Part shown: piece after piece, positions 17,482 through 26,325 of the stretch
Layout: each line of letters begins with the position of its first letter
Position numbering within the stretch: the stretch's first letter is position 1
NCBI GenBank assembly: GCA_965277735.1
Contig: CBDIDO010000002.1
Coordinates: 682,001-746,000, forward strand
Origin: RH-AL1 sp965277735
Lineage (GTDB): Bacteria; Pseudomonadota; Alphaproteobacteria; Rhizobiales; Beijerinckiaceae
Length of the DNA stretch: 64,000 bases
Direction of reading: 5' to 3'
Translations under genes and position numbers: made by a program
The notes under the pieces: model-generated
Told to the model about the DNA's origin: nothing
What the model saw: only the letters and a program-made list of their open reading frames with translations
The model's database searches: none

Positions 17482-18756
17482 TCAGTTGGTGGTCAGCCTG
17501 TTGAGGTCGCCGAGCAGGTCGGACGCCGCCTGCAGCACCTTCGAGTTCGCCTCATAGGAGCGCTGCGACTGGATCATGTTGGTCAGCTCGGTCGCGAGGT
17601 CGACGGTCGATTCCTCGAGCGTGTCGGACAGGATCGAGCCGGTCCCGTTGGTCGTCGCGCCGGACAGGACCATCGGCCCCGAGGTCTGGCTCACCTGGTA
17701 GACGTTGCCCGTGAGATTGGTGAGGTTGGTCGGGCTCTCGACCGTCGCCAGCGGGATCTTGTAGGCGGCTTTCTGGAAGCCGCTGGCATAGACCTCCGTG
17801 ACGGTGCCATCCGTGCCGATCTTCACGTTGTTCAGCTTGCTCGGCGCGTTGCCGTCGGCCGTGGCGGCCGTAACGGCGAAGCTGCTGGCGAGCTGCGTCG
17901 TCGCGCCAATGTCAATGTTGACCGTATTGCCACCCACCGTGATGGGAAGTGTGGCGGGTGAAGGGGACGTCAGCGAGCCGTCCGTGCCGCTGAACTTCAG
18001 GGTCACCGGCGTCGCCACGGCGTCGGGGGTTGCACCGGGCACACCGCCGGCTGTGTAGGGGAATCCACCGGACGGGGATGCGTCGCTCTGCGGATAGACC
18101 GCCGCTTCCCATTGGTTGTCAGCCGTCTTGGTGAGATAGACGTCCATGACTTGAGAAGTGCCCAGATCGTCGTAGACCGTGATCGAAGTCTTGTCGGTGT
18201 AGGACGTGCCCGATGTATTCGACGTCCCAGGGGTGCTCCCCGCCGCGACCGCCGTCGCCGTCGACGGCAGGTTCGCGGTCAGGGTGCCGTTGGTCGAGGC
18301 TGCGGCCTGCAACGTCTGGTTGTCGATATTGACGGTCGACAGCGTCGAGCTCGTCGTGCCGTCCGGGTTGATCTTGTAGCCCTGCAGCTGGTAGCCGGCG
18401 GTATTGACGAGATTGCCGCTGGTATCGGGGACGAACGAGCCGGCGCGTGTCAGGTAGGTGCCCTGGCCGCCGTTGCTGACCACGAAGAAGCCGTTGCCGT
18501 TGACGGCGAGGTCGGTCGACGAGCTGGTCGTCTCCAGCGTGCCCTGCGTGGCGACGCCGTAGCGGATGTCGGTCTGCACGCCGCCCGACTCGTATTCGGA
18601 CGTGGCGTTCTGATCGAGCACGGTCTCGAACTGCGCCTGCGCGTCCTTGTAGCCGACGGTGGAGGAATTGGCGATGTTGTCGCTGATCGCGCTCAGCGCA
18701 TTGCTCTGCGCGGCCATGCCGGAGACGGCGGTCCGCATCGAATTGAAGAGGCTCAT
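17482..18756 (-). CDS. flgE: Flagellar hook protein FlgE
   Basis: A 424-residue hook subunit. The start MSLFNSMRTAVSGMAAQSNALSAISDNIANSSTVGYK shows the ANssTxGYK rod/hook motif, and the C-terminus STVDLATELTNMIQSQRSYEANSKVLQAASDLLGDLNRL is the axial family tail. The FlgE-type central domain includes SSSTDLAVNGNGFFVV. I used the ATG at 18756, where the conserved N-terminus begins. It lies 38 bp behind the ftcR-like regulator gene in the same direction. Confidence 0.94.
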   Translation of the reverse strand: MSLFNSMRTAVSGMAAQSNALSAISDNIANSSTVGYKDAQAQFETVLDQNATSEYESGGVQTDIRYGVATQGTLETTSSSTDLAVNGNGFFVVSNGGQGTYLTRAGSFVPDTSGNLVNTAGYQLQGYKINPDGTTSSTLSTVNIDNQTLQAAASTNGTLTANLPSTATAVAAGSTPGTSNTSGTSYTDKTSITVYDDLGTSQVMDVYLTKTADNQWEAAVYPQSDASPSGGFPYTAGGVPGATPDAVATPVTLKFSGTDGSLTSPSPATLPITVGGNTVNIDIGATTQLASSFAVTAATADGNAPSKLNNVKIGTDGTVTEVYASGFQKAAYKIPLATVESPTNLTNLTGNVYQVSQTSGPMVLSGATTNGTGSILSDTLEESTVDLATELTNMIQSQRSYEANSKVLQAASDLLGDLNRLTTN

Positions 18757-18793
18757 CCTGATTGTCTCGCTTCGGGGGCTTTCGAGGGGCGCG

Positions 18794-19522
18794 CTACGCG
18801 GCGTGGTCCAGCGTGGCGATGGCATCAGCGCCGAGCCGCTTGTCGTCGAGCTCGATGCAATAGCCGAGGAATCGTTTGGAATCGATCGGATCGTAACCGA
18901 GGCGCTGGCGCAGCTTCTTGCGCAGCTTCGAGACGTGGCTCTCGATCACGTTCTCCTCGACGTCCTCGTCGAAGATGCCGTAGATCGCGTTGAAGATCTG
19001 CGTCTTGGTCACGCGGCGGCCGCGGTTGGCGATGAGGAACTCGAGGATGCGGCGCTCGCGGCGCGGCAGGTCGAGCGGCGCGCCGGCGATGACGGGGTCG
19101 CGGCCATCGAAGAAGACGCTGACGGCGCCGGCGGCGGGCGCGCGCTCGACGATCCGTGCCGGCGTGGCCCGGCGGCGGATCGCGCCGAGCCGCGCGAGCA
19201 GCTCGCGAACATGGATCGGCTTGCGGACAACGTCGTCGAAGCCGCCGGCAAAGAGAGCCAACGTCGTCTCGAGCGAGCTCGCATCGTTGACGGCGACGAC
19301 CGGCGCCTGCGAGCGCAGCGCGATCGCGCGGGCGCAGGCGATGCGCGCCTCGGCGTCGCCGAGCAGGAACGCCTCGATGGCGGCGATCTCGGCCGACGGC
19401 GCGTTCTCGATCCACGCGAGGAAGTCGGCCGGCGCGAACCCAGCGAGCGCCATGCCCTCGCTCTCGAATCCCTTGGCGTAACCGTCGACCACCAGCCGCC
19501 GTTCGTCGACCATCACAAGCAT
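18794..19522 (-). CDS. ftcR: Flagellar OmpR-type regulator, FtcR-like, with atypical receiver
   Basis: A 242-residue regulator. The N-terminal receiver-like domain (MLVMVDERRLVVDGYAKGFESEGM) keeps the conserved Lys in DDVVRKPIHVRELL but shows no Asp-x-x-MetPro at the phosphoacceptor site. The C-terminal winged helix is of OmpR type (LDLPRRERRILEFLIANRGRRVTKTQIFNAIYG, VIESHVSKLRKKLRQRLG). Its place before flgE, its size and the degenerate receiver match FtcR, the master flagellar regulator known from Brucella. The ATG at 19522 fits the family start. A CtrA-like site lies about 100 bp upstream. Confidence 0.82.
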   Translation of the reverse strand: MLVMVDERRLVVDGYAKGFESEGMALAGFAPADFLAWIENAPSAEIAAIEAFLLGDAEARIACARAIALRSQAPVVAVNDASSLETTLALFAGGFDDVVRKPIHVRELLARLGAIRRRATPARIVERAPAAGAVSVFFDGRDPVIAGAPLDLPRRERRILEFLIANRGRRVTKTQIFNAIYGIFDEDVEENVIESHVSKLRKKLRQRLGYDPIDSKRFLGYCIELDDKRLGADAIATLDHAA

Positions 19523-19621
19523 AGCGACCCCCGAATCAACCCTCGGAAAAGGTAGATCGGCCGTAAAAATATAGGGTAAACGCAAATTAACTAATGATCG
19601 CGTGGCGACGCCGACCAGATC

Positions 19622-19637
19622 TTAAAGTCCGGTAAAC
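19622..19637 (+). promoter_or_regulatory. CtrA-like box upstream of the ftcR-like gene
   Basis: TTAA-N7-TAAAC at 19622-19637 differs from the CtrA full site TTAA-N7-TTAAC at one base. It lies 100-115 bp upstream of the ftcR-like start in the AT-rich gap between the transglycosylase gene and ftcR. Role inferred. Confidence 0.35.
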
Positions 19638-19756
19638 AAGACCACAGTTGCTCTTAATTTCATTCGAATTGCCCTTGCGGCAGGCAATTGCTGTCACCTC
19701 CCGGTTGCGTTTGCCGCCTTGCAGCACCGTCTGCGTGTCGAGACACGCGAAAAAAA

Positions 19757-20398
19757 TCACGACGGCGATTTTGCAACAGGCGCGGAAAAGCAAAAAGCGC
19801 GTGCGGAATCGGTCCAGGCGCCGAAGCCGCTTGCCACCATCCGGGTCAGCACGCCGCAGACATAGCGCTTCTGCGCCGGATCGTTGTCGGGGCCGGCATT
19901 GTAGCGGGCCACCGCCATCGTCCAGGTCCGCTCGCGGCCCTTCAGCTCGCGCAGGAATCGCGCGGCATAGTCGACGTTGCGCGCCGGATCGAACATCGCC
20001 TCGAGCGAACCGAAGCGCGCGCCGTGGAAATGGTGGTTGATCTGCATGCAGCCGATGTCGATCATCCGTGCGCCCTGCGCCTTGGCGCGTTGGAACCGCG
20101 CCAGCGCCTCGGGGAGCGACGCGCTCGCGGTCGGCCGCCCGTCGATGTTCATCGAGAAGGGCTGCAGCCGCCCGTGCGCGCCTGTCTCGTTGAGGCCCAC
20201 GGCATAGAAGACCGCCAGCGGAATCTGGTAGCGTTGCGCGGCGAGCGAGACCTCGTGCTCGCAGGACACTGCCGAGATCGGGGCGAGCACCTCCGCCCGC
20301 GCCGCCTCAAACGAAGACGCCGTCACCGCCGCGATCGCGACCAGGATCACGCGCACCTGCGGAAGATGGTGGGGGCCGCTGGCGCGACGACGACGCAT
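19757..20398 (-). CDS. Lytic transglycosylase, SLT domain (flagellar-cluster type)
   Basis: A probable secreted peptidoglycan-cleaving enzyme. From the ATG at 20398 it begins with basic residues and a hydrophobic stretch (VRVILVAIAAVTASSFEAARA) typical of a signal peptide, then an SLT fold with LNETGAHGRLQPFSMN, RMIDIGCMQINHHFH and MAVARYNAGP. The GMQIN/AYNAG-type motifs mark the family, and the catalytic Glu is likely in the NETG segment. It may open the wall for the flagellar rod. The start overlaps the fliK end by 92 bp; a GTG at 20356 would shorten the overlap. Confidence 0.8.
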   Translation of the reverse strand: MRRRRASGPHHLPQVRVILVAIAAVTASSFEAARAEVLAPISAVSCEHEVSLAAQRYQIPLAVFYAVGLNETGAHGRLQPFSMNIDGRPTASASLPEALARFQRAKAQGARMIDIGCMQINHHFHGARFGSLEAMFDPARNVDYAARFLRELKGRERTWTMAVARYNAGPDNDPAQKRYVCGVLTRMVASGFGAWTDSARAFCFSAPVAKSPS

Positions 20399-21635
20399 CG
20401 CCGCCTGAGCCCCCAGAGCCGCCGCCCGAAAAGCCCTGCCCGGCACCCGCCTCGCTCTGGGATCTTGCGGAATCATGTGAACCTGCCGTTGAAGTCGAGG
20501 AGGCGTCCGAGCCTCGGATGACGAGGGAATCGACGCGGTAGCCGTTGTCGCCGATCGCCGCGGCGAGCTCGTCGCGCGCGTGCGAGATCGAGGCGAGCGT
20601 CTTGCGTTCGTCGACGGCGACATTGACGTCGAGGCCGTTCGCCGTGAGGTGCAGGCGCACCGTCACGCTGCCGAGATTGTCTGGGCTGAGCTGCAGGGTG
20701 AGGCTGCGCGCCGGCGACGTCGACGCAGGCGTCGGATCGGTCACCGTCGCGGCCGGGCTCGGGGCGGCGTCGCTCGAGGCGGCGCCAACGTCGGCGGCCA
20801 GCGACGTGACCGCATTCGCGATCGACTGGAGCGTGCCGTCCGGCAGGCTTGCGCCCGGCTCGGTGCGAGACGTGACGGCGGCGATCGGCGCCACGTCCTG
20901 CGCGGACGTCTCGGTCGGCGCGGAAACGGAGGGCGCGGTCGTGTCCCCCGTCGAGACGGCGGTTGCGGATTTCGCGGCCTCGGGTGTCGATGCGCCAGCG
21001 GCATGCGGCATCACCGGTGGTGCCGCGGGCGCAAGGTGGGTGGACGATGCGACCAGCGTGAAGTCCAAGACGTGCTCGGCCGTCGTCGCGCCGTCCACGC
21101 TCGCGGTGACGCCCTGATCTTTCGAAGTATCGACCGCCGTCGCAAGCGACGCCTTGCCGAGCGCCGACGAAAGCTTCGCCGGGTCGGACGGTGCCTTGGC
21201 CATTGCCGCCGCAGCGGCCATCATCGGCGCCGCGGCAATGCCGGGCAGCAGTGCGACCATGGCGGCGAGGGGGTCCGTCACGGCCGGAGTCGGGGCCGCA
21301 GCGTCGTCGCTTGCCTTGTCCGATTTTGCAGTCGTCGAGGCATCGCCCGTGCTTGCGTCACCCTCGACCCCGGCCGCGCCCTTGCCGTCGGCGGAGGCCA
21401 ACGGCGCACCGTTCGCGAGCTTGGCGAGCAGCGCCGCGATGCCCTGCCCTGCGCCCGGCTGCACCGGTGCGGAAGCGGCCGCAACAGCCTTCGTCGACGC
21501 GGCGTCCGACCCGTTCTGCGCGACATCCGCCATCGCCGAGTCGAACCCGTCATCGCGCGGCGTCCCGTCCGAGCCACTGCGGCTTTGCGGCAATCGCGCG
21601 TCGGGCGTCGCGTTCGTACGCGCCGCGGGGATCAT
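20307..21635 (-). CDS. fliK: Flagellar hook-length control protein (FliK/MotD type)
   Basis: A 442-residue protein: a long Ala/Ser/Thr/Asp-rich linker for residues 1-300, then the conserved C-terminal FliK domain (SLTLQLSPDNLGSVTVRLHLTANGLDVNVAVDERKTLASISHARDELAAAIGDNGYRVDSLVIRG), followed by a Gly/Ser/Arg-rich tail. In rhizobia this gene was first named motD and is now known as fliK. It overlaps motC by 4 bp (ATGA), so translation is coupled. It measures hook length and switches export from hook to filament proteins. Confidence 0.85.
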   Translation of the reverse strand: MIPAARTNATPDARLPQSRSGSDGTPRDDGFDSAMADVAQNGSDAASTKAVAAASAPVQPGAGQGIAALLAKLANGAPLASADGKGAAGVEGDASTGDASTTAKSDKASDDAAAPTPAVTDPLAAMVALLPGIAAAPMMAAAAAMAKAPSDPAKLSSALGKASLATAVDTSKDQGVTASVDGATTAEHVLDFTLVASSTHLAPAAPPVMPHAAGASTPEAAKSATAVSTGDTTAPSVSAPTETSAQDVAPIAAVTSRTEPGASLPDGTLQSIANAVTSLAADVGAASSDAAPSPAATVTDPTPASTSPARSLTLQLSPDNLGSVTVRLHLTANGLDVNVAVDERKTLASISHARDELAAAIGDNGYRVDSLVIRGSDASSTSTAGSHDSARSQSEAGAGQGFSGGGSGGSGGDASSSRQRPPPSSAGARDPGRDRGGDGVFV

Positions 21636-22768
21636 TTCACGTCCTTCAGCGCGCCATCGGAGGCGGCGAGCGAGCGCTCGGCGGCCGTCACAATCTCGCC
21701 GGCGCCGGCCTGGGCGCTCGCGGCGCGGTCGGCCTGCATCGGCTGGCGGATGATCTCGGCCACCGCGAGGGCGGAGGCGCGGAGCGCGCGATCCCCCGCG
21801 CCGAGCCGGTCGACCGAGGCATCGGTGAGCTGGTGGCGTGCGTCGTCGTAGCTGTCGCCGACGATCGCCGCAGCCCCGTAATAGATCGTCGCGCGCAAGG
21901 AATCCTCGTCACCCGGCCGCGACAGCTTGCGGGCTTCGGTGCCGGCGTAGGTCGCCATGGTCATGCGCCCCGCCAGCGCCGCCGCGTGGGCGATCGCGAG
22001 ATAGAGGCGACGCCGCTCGCCCGCTTCGAGCCCGGTCATCAGTTGCGCGAGACGCTTGTCGGCGCCCGGCGTGTCGTCGGACCCGATCTCGATCGCGGTG
22101 CGTGCGACGAGCTCGCGGAAGTTCTGCGCGTAGGACGAGCGCGCAAAGGCACCGAGATAGCGGCGCGTCAGCAAGGCGAACTTGTTGAGATCGCCGGTCG
22201 GGCCGATCAGCGACATCTCCTTGCGCAGCGCCGCCTCCTCGACGAGCGTGCCCGGCGCGAGCAGACGCGCGAGATCGAGCAGGCCGACCGCCTTGGCCTG
22301 GTCGGCATTGGCGGCAAGGGTCGCCTGGATCAGCGCCAGGTGACCGCCGAGACCGCCCGGCTGCACCTTGGCGTCGATCCCCATCAGCCTCTCGCGCGCC
22401 GTCGCATCGTCGCCGACGCCGTAGGCGAGCGCGCCTGCGTAGAGGTCCGCGACGGAGGGCGCGATCACCCCGATCGGCACCGAAGCGGCAACGGTCTTCG
22501 CGTCGCCGCCGCTGAAGAGATAGAGGACCAGCGCGCGCGCGTTGCGTTTGTCGGTCCACACCTCGGCCTTGGCCTTCACGAAGGTGCGGGCCGCGCGCAG
22601 GACCGCCCGCGCATGCGCGGCCTGTGAGGCCGCATCGCCGCTGGCGATGCGATCCTGCAACGCCTCGAGCGCGCGGACCGTCTCGTAGGGCTGCGGATCG
22701 TCGGCGTAGGCCGGTCCCACACTGGTCACCAGCAAGAGTGCCAGGAGCACGAGCGCAAGACCCCTCAT
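21632..22768 (-). CDS. motC: Periplasmic motility protein MotC
   Basis: A 378-residue protein with an N-terminal signal peptide (MRGLALVLLALLLVTSVGPAYA) and the MotC-type sequence PYETVRALEALQDRIASGDAASQAAHARAVLRAA and LVLYLFSGGDAKTVA. MotC is a rhizobial periplasmic protein needed for flagellar rotation that interacts with MotB. The gene overlaps motB (ATGA) and fliK (4 bp), giving the conserved motB-motC-motD order. Confidence 0.9.
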   Translation of the reverse strand: MRGLALVLLALLLVTSVGPAYADDPQPYETVRALEALQDRIASGDAASQAAHARAVLRAARTFVKAKAEVWTDKRNARALVLYLFSGGDAKTVAASVPIGVIAPSVADLYAGALAYGVGDDATARERLMGIDAKVQPGGLGGHLALIQATLAANADQAKAVGLLDLARLLAPGTLVEEAALRKEMSLIGPTGDLNKFALLTRRYLGAFARSSYAQNFRELVARTAIEIGSDDTPGADKRLAQLMTGLEAGERRRLYLAIAHAAALAGRMTMATYAGTEARKLSRPGDEDSLRATIYYGAAAIVGDSYDDARHQLTDASVDRLGAGDRALRASALAVAEIIRQPMQADRAASAQAGAGEIVTAAERSLAASDGALKDVK

Positions 22769-23958
22769 GGCGTCGCCCCCTCCGGTGCGCCGGCCGCCGG
22801 TGCGTCCTTGAGCAGGATCTCGATGCGGCGGTTGAGCGGGCTCGCCGGATCGACGCCAGGGCGTGCCTGGTGGTCAGCATAGCCCTCGACGTGGCTGATG
22901 CGGGTGTCGGGGAGGCCGCCGCGCACGAGCATGTAGTGCGTCACCTGCGCGCGGTCCAAGGAGAGATGCCAATTGTCGTAGCGCGCGGCATGGAAAGGCT
23001 TGTTATCGGTGTAGCCGCGCACGACGATCGAGCCGGGCTTCGACTTCAGGACCGCGGCAACGTGCTCCATCATCATCACGACCCTTCGCGACGGCACAGC
23101 CGAGCCGTTCGTGAACATCGCGAAATCGTTGGTGTCGGTCAGGCTAACGAGCAGGCCTTCCGGCGTGCGCTTGACGTCGATCGTCGGGCCCGCGCCAAGC
23201 TCGTGCGACGCCGTCTTCAACGATGCGGCGATCTCTGCCTTGGTGTCGGCGACAACCTTGTCCGCCCCGAGCCTGGCAGCCTGCTGGCCGTGCTGTCCCT
23301 TGGCCGGCCTCTCGGCGGCCGGCGGCGGCGGTACGGGCGCGTCCGGCGGCGTGATGGCGGCGAGCGCCTCGTTCTGCTCGTCCGCGGATTCAGCTGGCGG
23401 CGACGGTGGCGCGAACGGGTCGCGGAACTGGTCGCCGCCGCGAAGCCCGAGCACCTCCGACCGGCTCGCCGTCGAATCGCGCGGCGCGTCGCCGGGGCCC
23501 TTCGTCTCGGCGATCTCGGCAAGCGCGGCGTACGGGTTCTCGGCGAGCGCCTTGTCGAGTCGCTTCTCGCGCCCGGCCGCGCTCTCGGTCTTGGTGTCGT
23601 CCTTCGACGCGCCGCTCGCCGGCTTGTCGCTACCCTCGCTCTTCGCCTTATCCGCCTTCTCGGCTTTGTCCTTCCGGGCGGGGGACGTCGCGGTAACGCC
23701 AGAATCGTCCTTCTTCGGATCGCTCAGCCCGCGCGGCTGCGTCGTCGCGTCGACGAGCTTCACGGGATTGAAATAGCGGGCAACGGAGGCGCGCGTCTTT
23801 TCGTTCGCCGAGATCAGCCACATCACGAGGAAGAAGGCCATCATGGCTGTCATGAAGTCGGCGAAGGCGATCTTCCAGACCCCGCCGTGATGATCGTCGT
23901 GATCGCCGTGGCCGCCACGGCGGATGATCAGGATTTCGGGATGCCCGTCTTCGGCCAT
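22765..23958 (-). CDS. motB: Flagellar motor stator protein MotB
   Basis: A 397-residue stator protein. After a His/Asp-rich cytoplasmic start (MAEDGHPEILIIRRGGHGDHDDHHGG) comes one membrane helix, KIAFADFMTAMMAFFLVMWLIS, with the proton-conducting Asp34. A long charged linker follows, then an OmpA-like peptidoglycan-binding domain near the C-terminus (VVRGYTDNKP, LSLDRAQVTHYML, SPLNRRIEILL). The start at 23958 is fixed by this N-terminus. The partner motA gene is not in the window. Confidence 0.93.
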   Translation of the reverse strand: MAEDGHPEILIIRRGGHGDHDDHHGGVWKIAFADFMTAMMAFFLVMWLISANEKTRASVARYFNPVKLVDATTQPRGLSDPKKDDSGVTATSPARKDKAEKADKAKSEGSDKPASGASKDDTKTESAAGREKRLDKALAENPYAALAEIAETKGPGDAPRDSTASRSEVLGLRGGDQFRDPFAPPSPPAESADEQNEALAAITPPDAPVPPPPAAERPAKGQHGQQAARLGADKVVADTKAEIAASLKTASHELGAGPTIDVKRTPEGLLVSLTDTNDFAMFTNGSAVPSRRVVMMMEHVAAVLKSKPGSIVVRGYTDNKPFHAARYDNWHLSLDRAQVTHYMLVRGGLPDTRISHVEGYADHQARPGVDPASPLNRRIEILLKDAPAAGAPEGATP

Positions 23959-23962
23959 GCTC

Positions 23963-24559
23963 TCACGCCCCTGCGATGTCGGCGAGCGCGGCTGCAAGCC
24001 GCGTCTCGATGCGCGTGCCGCCGCACAAGACGACGGCTTCCGTCGTCTCTGCGGTGACGAGCGCGATACCTTCCAGCGGGCCGCGCGCCCGCAGCGCGGC
24101 GACGAGATCGGCCGGCGCCCGTAATGTGATGGCGGGACGCACCGGATCGGCGAGCAGGCGCGCGATCGTCGCCTCGAGCGCCGCCAGCGTGCGCTCGCGC
24201 GCCGCCTCGCCGAGCAGCGGGCGCAGCACCTTGGCGCTCGCCTCGGCGAGATCCGTGCGGAGTGCGGCGAACGCGCGCTCGATGCTTGCGGCGATCTCGA
24301 CGGCCGTACCTTCACGCCACTCCGCGCGGGCCGCGGCGACGGCATCGGTAACGGCCGTCGCCTGCGCCTGCTCGAGCTCGGCGCAATGGGCGGCATGCGC
24401 CGCCTCGGCCTCGGCAAGCGCGGTGGCGCGGGCGTCCTCCACCCTGGCGTCGAGATCGGAGATCGTCAGGATCAATGTCGGCTCGATCGCCGGCGGCGCG
24501 GCGGCGATAACCGCCTCGGCAGCGAAGCGCGTGAGATAACGCGAGAGCGGCGCGTTCAT
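23963..24559 (-). CDS. FliH-like flagellar protein (putative)
   Basis: A 198-residue, Ala/Glu/Arg-rich protein. A predicted long helical region (about residues 35-100, ARVEDARATALAEAEAAHAAHCAELEQAQ) resembles the coiled stalk of FliH, the regulator of the export ATPase FliI. The C-terminus is a small alpha/beta part (PAITLRAPADLVAALRARG), as in FliH/YscL. The start overlaps the fliF stop by one base (TGATG) and the end is 4 bp from motB, so it belongs to this operon. FliH sequences are poorly conserved; the assignment is from position and composition. Confidence 0.55.
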   Translation of the reverse strand: MNAPLSRYLTRFAAEAVIAAAPPAIEPTLILTISDLDARVEDARATALAEAEAAHAAHCAELEQAQATAVTDAVAAARAEWREGTAVEIAASIERAFAALRTDLAEASAKVLRPLLGEAARERTLAALEATIARLLADPVRPAITLRAPADLVAALRARGPLEGIALVTAETTEAVVLCGGTRIETRLAAALADIAGA

Positions 24560-26190
24560 CAGGCGAGGCTCTCGCGGCGGACCCATTGCTTGAGGATCGT
24601 TGCCGCCTGCGTCTCGTCGAACTCGACCATCTGCTCGAGCCGGCGTTGCGGCGAGCGGCGCGGACGGTTGGTGACGTCCTCGATAAGGTTCGGCTCCTGC
24701 CGCATGTCGATGACGGGACCGCCGTCAGCCGACCCTCCCATACCACCCGGCGCCTCGAGCGCGGGCACGACGGGCGCTGCCGTCAGCGCCGCCATCTCGG
24801 TCTCGGGCGGGATCAGCGCGCGCGTCAGCGGACGCAGGCCGAACATGATGAGCAGCACCGCGACCACGATCGCCGCGAGCGCGTTGATCGCCGTCCCCGA
24901 CTGATGCATCAGCGTGTCGACGATCGACGCCGACGGGACCGGCTCGAGATCGTGGCCGGCGTCGGCGAATTCCTCGGCGAGAACCTTGATCGTGTCGCCG
25001 CGCTCCTTGCGCAGGCCCGAAGCCGAGGTGACGAGACCTTCGATGTCGGCGAGCTTGGCGGACAGCGCGGCCGGATCGGCCGCCTGCAGCGCAGCGCGGT
25101 TGACGAGGATGGCGATCGACATGTGATCGATCGTGTAGCCGCCGCTCGTGGTCGTCACCGTCTTCGACGAGAGCTCGTAGTTGGTCAGCTCCTCGCGCTT
25201 GGAATTGTCGGTGCTCGAGACCTTGCTGTCACCCGAGCTCTTGGTCTCCTGCGGCAGCGCGGTAGCCACGGACGTCGGCGACTGGCTGGAGTTGTTCTGG
25301 ACCGTGTTGTTTTCCTTCACGACGCGGGTCGAGCGCTCGACGCGGGAGTCCGGGTCGTAGGTCGTCTCGGCAGTCTGGCGGTTGTCGGTGTTGAGCTTCG
25401 CCGCGACGCTGATCTGGAAATTGTGTAGGCCGAGATAGGGCGCCAGCTCCTTGCGCACACTGTCCTGGATGTCCTTCGACACCGTCTTCTCGAGCGTCAG
25501 CATCTTGCCGGCCGCCAGGTCGTCGAGATCGCCGCCCGAGGAGAGTAGCGTGCCGTCAGTGTTGAGCACGGTGACCTGGTCGACCGTCATGCCGGGCAGC
25601 GCGGCGGCGACGAGGTGGCGGATCGCCTGCCCCATGCGCGCATCCGAGACCGTGTCGGTGCGGATCATCACCGAGGCGGAGGGCGGCTGGCGCGCGCGGC
25701 GGAACGAGCCCTCGTCCGGCATCACGAGATGCACGCGCGCGGCGCGCACGCCGTTCATCGTCTGGATCGTGCGGGCCAGTTCGCCCTCAAGCGCGCGGAC
25801 GCGGGTGACGTCCTGCATGAACGAGGTGAGGCCGAGCGATCCCAGCTTGTCGTAGAGCTCGTAGCCGGAATTGGTCGAGTGCGGCAGGCCCTTCTCGGCG
25901 AGCAGCATGCGCGCCTGCGCCGTCTGCGCGTAGCGCACCATGATGGTCGTGCCGTCCGAGGAGACGTCGAAGGGGATGCCGGCCTCGGTCAGCGCCGCGC
26001 CGATGCCGGAGACGTCCTGCCGGTCGAGGCCGGCGTAGAGCACCTCCTGCGACGGTCGGCTGAGATAATAGCCGGAGACGCCGACGATCGTGAAGACGGT
26101 CAGGCCGATGAGAGCCAGCGCGGTAAGCCGGCGCCAGCCGAGCTTGGCGAGGCTCGTAACGAGGGTCTGAAGCTGCTCTTGAACGTTCAT
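24559..26190 (-). CDS. fliF: Flagellar MS-ring protein FliF
   Basis: A 543-residue MS-ring subunit. Membrane helix 1 lies at about residues 22-43 (LTALALIGLTVFTIVGVSGYYL) and helix 2 near residues 435-455 (AINALAAIVVAVLLIMFGLRPL). The YscJ-like ring domain holds VLYAGLDRQDVSGIGAALTEAGIPFDV and GELARTIQTMNGVRAARVHLVMP. The C-terminal cytoplasmic tail (RLEQMVEFDETQAATILKQWVR) is the FliG-binding region. It heads the fliF-fliH-like-motB-motC-fliK-slt run and lies behind the flagellin terminator. Confidence 0.95.
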   Translation of the reverse strand: MNVQEQLQTLVTSLAKLGWRRLTALALIGLTVFTIVGVSGYYLSRPSQEVLYAGLDRQDVSGIGAALTEAGIPFDVSSDGTTIMVRYAQTAQARMLLAEKGLPHSTNSGYELYDKLGSLGLTSFMQDVTRVRALEGELARTIQTMNGVRAARVHLVMPDEGSFRRARQPPSASVMIRTDTVSDARMGQAIRHLVAAALPGMTVDQVTVLNTDGTLLSSGGDLDDLAAGKMLTLEKTVSKDIQDSVRKELAPYLGLHNFQISVAAKLNTDNRQTAETTYDPDSRVERSTRVVKENNTVQNNSSQSPTSVATALPQETKSSGDSKVSSTDNSKREELTNYELSSKTVTTTSGGYTIDHMSIAILVNRAALQAADPAALSAKLADIEGLVTSASGLRKERGDTIKVLAEEFADAGHDLEPVPSASIVDTLMHQSGTAINALAAIVVAVLLIMFGLRPLTRALIPPETEMAALTAAPVVPALEAPGGMGGSADGGPVIDMRQEPNLIEDVTNRPRRSPQRRLEQMVEFDETQAATILKQWVRRESLA

Positions 26191-26263
26191 GCCGGGCGGA
26201 ACGAGCTCGATTGTGAGCCCCGATCCTGCCCTCGCAAGCTTGTGCGGGGATGGCGCAACGAAA

Positions 26264-26289
26264 GGCCGGCCGCGTCACCGCGGCCGGCC
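26264..26289 (-). terminator. Rho-independent terminator after flagellin
   Basis: A perfect 11 bp GC-only stem (GGCCGGCCGCG / CGCGGCCGGCC) with a 4-base loop lies 37-62 bp beyond the flagellin stop. On the minus strand the stem is followed by TTTCGTTG. It would separate the highly expressed flagellin from fliF. Confidence 0.8.
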
Positions 26290-26325
26290 CTTGTTTCCAG
26301 AAGAGACTTCGCTGGGGGCGAAGGC

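Noticed and set aside
19587..19793. Small minus-strand open frame between the transglycosylase and ftcR-like genes
   Set aside because: It overlaps the end of the transglycosylase gene, lacks a ribosome binding site and reads like chance sequence.
23959..24417. In-frame N-terminal extension of motB
   Set aside because: The extension lies inside the fliH-like gene and has no resemblance to MotB; the conserved N-terminus starts at 23958.
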